This document shows positions 6,168 to 8,282 of a stretch of 8,282 nt of DNA, one piece after another. The DNA lies in NCBI GenBank assembly GCA_019120525.1, contig DWUW01000090.1:1-8282 (forward strand), written 5' to 3'. A program made the translations under genes and the position numbers. This DNA is from Candidatus Eisenbergiella stercorigallinarum. GTDB taxonomy: Bacteria; Bacillota; Clostridia; Lachnospirales; Lachnospiraceae. How positions within the stretch are numbered: the first letter of the stretch is position 1; each line of letters opens with the position of its first letter. The notes beneath the pieces are model-generated. The model was not told the origin of the DNA, searched no databases, and saw only the letters and a list, made by a program, of their open reading frames with translations.

Positions 6168-6647
6168 ATGAATGTTTCCGCTCTGTACCGAAAACGCCTG
6201 ATCCCGGAGGAATGTGTGCTCCTGAAGGACGATATCATCCTCAGGAACGATTCCGGCCTTCTGGTCACCTCCTGGAAAGCGCTGAAGCCACGGCCGGATC
6301 TCAGCCATGGCTTCTCCTGTTATTATCTGGACAGAGGCTTTAAGATCAGCCGCTTCTATGCTGCCGACAACACGCTTCTCTATCATTACTGCGATATCGT
6401 TTCCTGCGAATACGACCCGCATGCCGCCTCCCTTACCGTCACCGACCTTCTTGCCGATGTGATCATCTATCCCGACGGCTTCGTCAAGGTTGTGGACCTG
6501 GAGGAAATGGCAGACGCCCTAGAAGCGGGCGTACTTGACATCCCGCTCCTTCGGGCCGCCCTCCGTTCCCTGAACGGGCTCCTGCAGGAAATCTACGCGG
6601 GAAACCTTCCCGATCTTTCCCGTCCCATGGACCCGTATCAGGCCTAA
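6168..6647 (+). CDS. DUF402 domain-containing protein
   Basis: This 159-residue soluble protein is the only rightward gene. It shows the DUF402 pattern: KALKPRPDLSHGFSCYYLDR (37-56) for the first strands, LLYHYCDIVSCEYD (70-83) and then VTDLLADVIIYPDGFVKVVD (91-110), with LEEMADAL next and a C-terminal helix. The acidic residues Asp76, Asp93, Asp97, Asp103 and Asp110 match the kind of conserved acidic positions that bind metal in this family. Known DUF402 members include nucleoside di/triphosphate phosphatases of Gram-positive bacteria and RNA-binding FAU-1-like proteins; which applies here is not decided. The ATG at 6168 has AAGGAGG five bases upstream, one of the strongest ribosome sites in the window. 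It is divergent from moxR and overlaps the hydrolase gene tail to tail by 4 bases. Confidence 0.88.
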   Translation: MNVSALYRKRLIPEECVLLKDDIILRNDSGLLVTSWKALKPRPDLSHGFSCYYLDRGFKISRFYAADNTLLYHYCDIVSCEYDPHAASLTVTDLLADVIIYPDGFVKVVDLEEMADALEAGVLDIPLLRAALRSLNGLLQEIYAGNLPDLSRPMDPYQA

Positions 6648-7804
6648 TAGAACACATGCCCTCCGATATTGATCCCTTCAAGCCCCGGAATGGGGGTGCG
6701 GAAGAACACGCAGTTTCCCACATTGGTAACCCCGCTCATGGCTTCGTCAGCGGCACGGTAGCAGCTGTCCGTCGCCCGGTTCTCCGCAAGGGCAAGCGCA
6801 AGGCGTCCGGTAGACACCGGCTCAAACTGGCCGCTCTGGTAAATGACCCCCGACACGGTATTGGGAAATACGGAGCTGAGTACCCGGTTGATCACCACAG
6901 CTCCCACGGCCACCTGCCCCTCATAGGGTTCTCCTCCTGCTTCACAGTAGATCAGGTTTGCCAGAAGGTACCTGTCGTCCTCAGAAAAGCTCACCTCAGA
7001 GATATCCCGCCAGCTGGACTGCGCGGCCAGACGGGATTTGCGGATTTCCTCCTCCAGCTTCTTCTGCAGCGCCGCAATGTTCTCATCCTGCGCGGCGATC
7101 TGGGCTTCCAGTACTTCCACCTGCGCCTCCGCGCTGGCGATCTGATCGGAATAGGCCGCGATATTTCCCTGGGTCTGGCTGATCAGGCCGGAAAAACGTT
7201 CATGCTCCGCCTGCGCGGATGCCTGCATATCCTCCAGCTGGTCCATATCCGCTTCCAGCTTCGCTTCCTTTTCCTCCACCGCTTCTCTCGCCGCCTTATA
7301 AGCCGCGAGCATCTTCTGGTCATAGGCCGCCATCTGTGAGAAATACTCCGTCATGTTCAGGACCTCTCCCAGGGATTTTGCCGAAAGGACTGCCTCCAGA
7401 TAGGAATTGCTGCTCTTCTCATAAGAATACTGGATCCTCTTTTTCAGGCAAAGATACTGCCTCTCCTCCGTTGCCTTCGCATCCGCCAGCTCCGCCTGCG
7501 CAGTTTCAATCTCTTCCTTTTTCGCGATGATATTGTTTTCAATCTGCTCCAGGCTGTTGCTCACCTCGGCAAGCTGGCTGTTCAGCGTGCTCAGTTCTCC
7601 CTGCAGGCCGCTCTGGACATCCTCCAGGTTGGAAATGTTCTGCTCCTGCGCTTCCTTTTGATTCTGCGTCGCCTCCCGCTCTTCCTTCGCGTCCTCCAGC
7701 TGTTTTCTGGTATCCGAAGTGGCACTGACGCCTGCCTCCGGGGCTGTAAGCATGACCAGCGCGATAACCCCCGCGATCAGCCTGCGTCTGCCCTTTTTTA
7801 TCAT
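6644..7804 (-). CDS. Secreted cell wall hydrolase: PcsB-like coiled coil plus SleB/CwlJ-type catalytic domain
   Basis: This 386-residue protein has a signal peptide (basic MIKKGRRR, hydrophobic 9-20, likely cleavage after Ala28 in GVSA). Residues 32-260 are heptad-rich, Glu/Gln/Ala-rich coiled coil, broken near 115-165 by a segment around YSYEKSSNSYLEAVLSAKSL; this layout is that of PcsB-type peptidoglycan hydrolase N-termini. Residues 276-386 are a Hydrolase_2 (SleB/CwlJ) domain: YLLANLIYCEAGGEPYEGQV (279-298), with Glu288 the expected catalytic acid, then VAVGAVVINRV, SVFPNTVSGVIYQSGQFEPV and C-terminal GNCVFFRTP and GGHVFY. Such domains cleave peptidoglycan as lytic transglycosylases. Cys287, Cys348 and Cys365 are notable in an exported protein. 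The ATG at 7804 has AGAGGAG seven bases upstream, and the deaminase gene ends 25 bases before it. SleB is known from spore germination, but the coiled coil suggests a role in growth or division (inference). Confidence 0.92.
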   Translation of the reverse strand: MIKKGRRRLIAGVIALVMLTAPEAGVSATSDTRKQLEDAKEEREATQNQKEAQEQNISNLEDVQSGLQGELSTLNSQLAEVSNSLEQIENNIIAKKEEIETAQAELADAKATEERQYLCLKKRIQYSYEKSSNSYLEAVLSAKSLGEVLNMTEYFSQMAAYDQKMLAAYKAAREAVEEKEAKLEADMDQLEDMQASAQAEHERFSGLISQTQGNIAAYSDQIASAEAQVEVLEAQIAAQDENIAALQKKLEEEIRKSRLAAQSSWRDISEVSFSEDDRYLLANLIYCEAGGEPYEGQVAVGAVVINRVLSSVFPNTVSGVIYQSGQFEPVSTGRLALALAENRATDSCYRAADEAMSGVTNVGNCVFFRTPIPGLEGINIGGHVFY

Positions 7805-7829
7805 CCGTATTCTCCTCTTGTATCTTCCC

Positions 7830-8282
7830 TTACAGCAGAAGAGTCACACTCCGTCCTGCCGGCTCATACTTCCGGTAGCTCACCCCCGCCGCGTCCAGCA
7901 TCCGCTTGGAAGCGCGCACGGAAGGCGTGTCCGCATATTTGTCGCATTCATACACAATTTCCCGGATTCCGCTCTGGATGATGGCCTTCGCGCACTCGTT
8001 GCAGGGAAACAGGGAAACATAAAGCCTGGCGCCCGCGAGGCTGCCGCCCCGGTAATTCAGGATGGCGTTCAGCTCGCTGTGGGTCACATAGGGATATTTG
8101 GTATTCTCCTCGTCCCCGTACTTGTCCCAGGGAAATACATCATCCGAACAGCCAATAGGGAAACCGTTGTAGCCCATGGACAGGATCTTGTTGTCATCGC
8201 TGACGATACAGGCCCCGACCTGCGTGTTCGGATCCTTTGACCTCATTCCCGACAGCTTGGCCACTCCCATAAAATATTCGTC
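7830..8282 (-). CDS. dCMP deaminase, ComEB-like (5' end outside window)
   Basis: The 150 visible residues begin DEYFMGVAKLSGMRSKDPNT and run to a TAA at 7832-7830. The frame is open to the right edge and the family normally has residues before this point, so the Met at 8270 is internal and the start is missing. Zinc-binding motifs are complete: THSE (67-70, with His68 and catalytic Glu70) and PCNEC (93-97, with Cys94 and Cys97). The glycine- and aromatic-rich GYNGFPIGCSD (38-48) is typical of dCMP deaminases. The enzyme converts dCMP to dUMP for thymidylate synthesis, in the cytosol. It precedes the hydrolase gene by 25 bases and the two are probably co-transcribed, though no functional link is evident. 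ComEB is the Bacillus counterpart; a competence role is not implied. Confidence 0.95.
   Translation of the reverse strand, partial: DEYFMGVAKLSGMRSKDPNTQVGACIVSDDNKILSMGYNGFPIGCSDDVFPWDKYGDEENTKYPYVTHSELNAILNYRGGSLAGARLYVSLFPCNECAKAIIQSGIREIVYECDKYADTPSVRASKRMLDAAGVSYRKYEPAGRSVTLLL

Noticed and set aside
6563..6612. Two perfect 6-bp hairpins (CCGTTC-CCT-GAACGG and CGGGAA-ACC-TTCCCG) near the end of the DUF402 gene
   Set aside because: Neither is followed by a T tract on either strand, so they are not called as terminators for the convergent genes.

Overview
The window looks like chromosomal DNA from a GC-rich member of the Clostridia, most likely the family Lachnospiraceae. The basis is the mix of genes: a PcsB-like coiled-coil/SleB cell wall hydrolase, a small DEYPDR-motif protein of a type I associate with this family, a MoxR/DUF58/DUF4129 membrane operon, strong AAGGAGG-type ribosome sites and sigma-A promoters. 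No genus can be named. No mobile element, tRNA, rRNA or CRISPR array is visible, and coding density is very high.

Right end (6644-8282, minus strand): a dCMP deaminase whose 5' end lies beyond the window, then, 25 bases on, a secreted cell wall hydrolase with a long coiled coil and a C-terminal SleB-type catalytic domain. They are probably one transcript whose promoter lies outside the window. The hydrolase gene ends inside the stop codon of a convergent plus-strand DUF402 gene (6168-6647).

Centre (1923-6101): the DUF402 gene and a leftward operon diverge from a 142-base spacer that holds two back-to-back sigma-A promoters with interleaved elements. The leftward operon encodes a MoxR AAA+ ATPase, a DUF58 protein (apparent TTG start, 1 base after moxR), a polytopic membrane protein with a DUF4129-like tail (8-base overlap with DUF58) and a 166-residue DEYPDR protein. 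MoxR-DUF58-transglutaminase clusters are common and usually linked to cell-envelope assembly. Here no transglutaminase gene is present, and the membrane protein looks like a TgpA-type protein that lacks its extracytoplasmic transglutaminase domain. This is the most interesting feature of the window.

Left end (1-1938, minus strand): after a short spacer with a terminator-like hairpin and a possible promoter comes a two-gene unit: a class I SAM-dependent methyltransferase of the METTL25/GSTCD-like type, translationally coupled by an ATGA overlap to a membrane-anchored surface protein that runs off the left edge.

There is no gene-free stretch longer than 300 bases. The longest gaps are 1774-1922 and 6026-6167, both described in the feature list.
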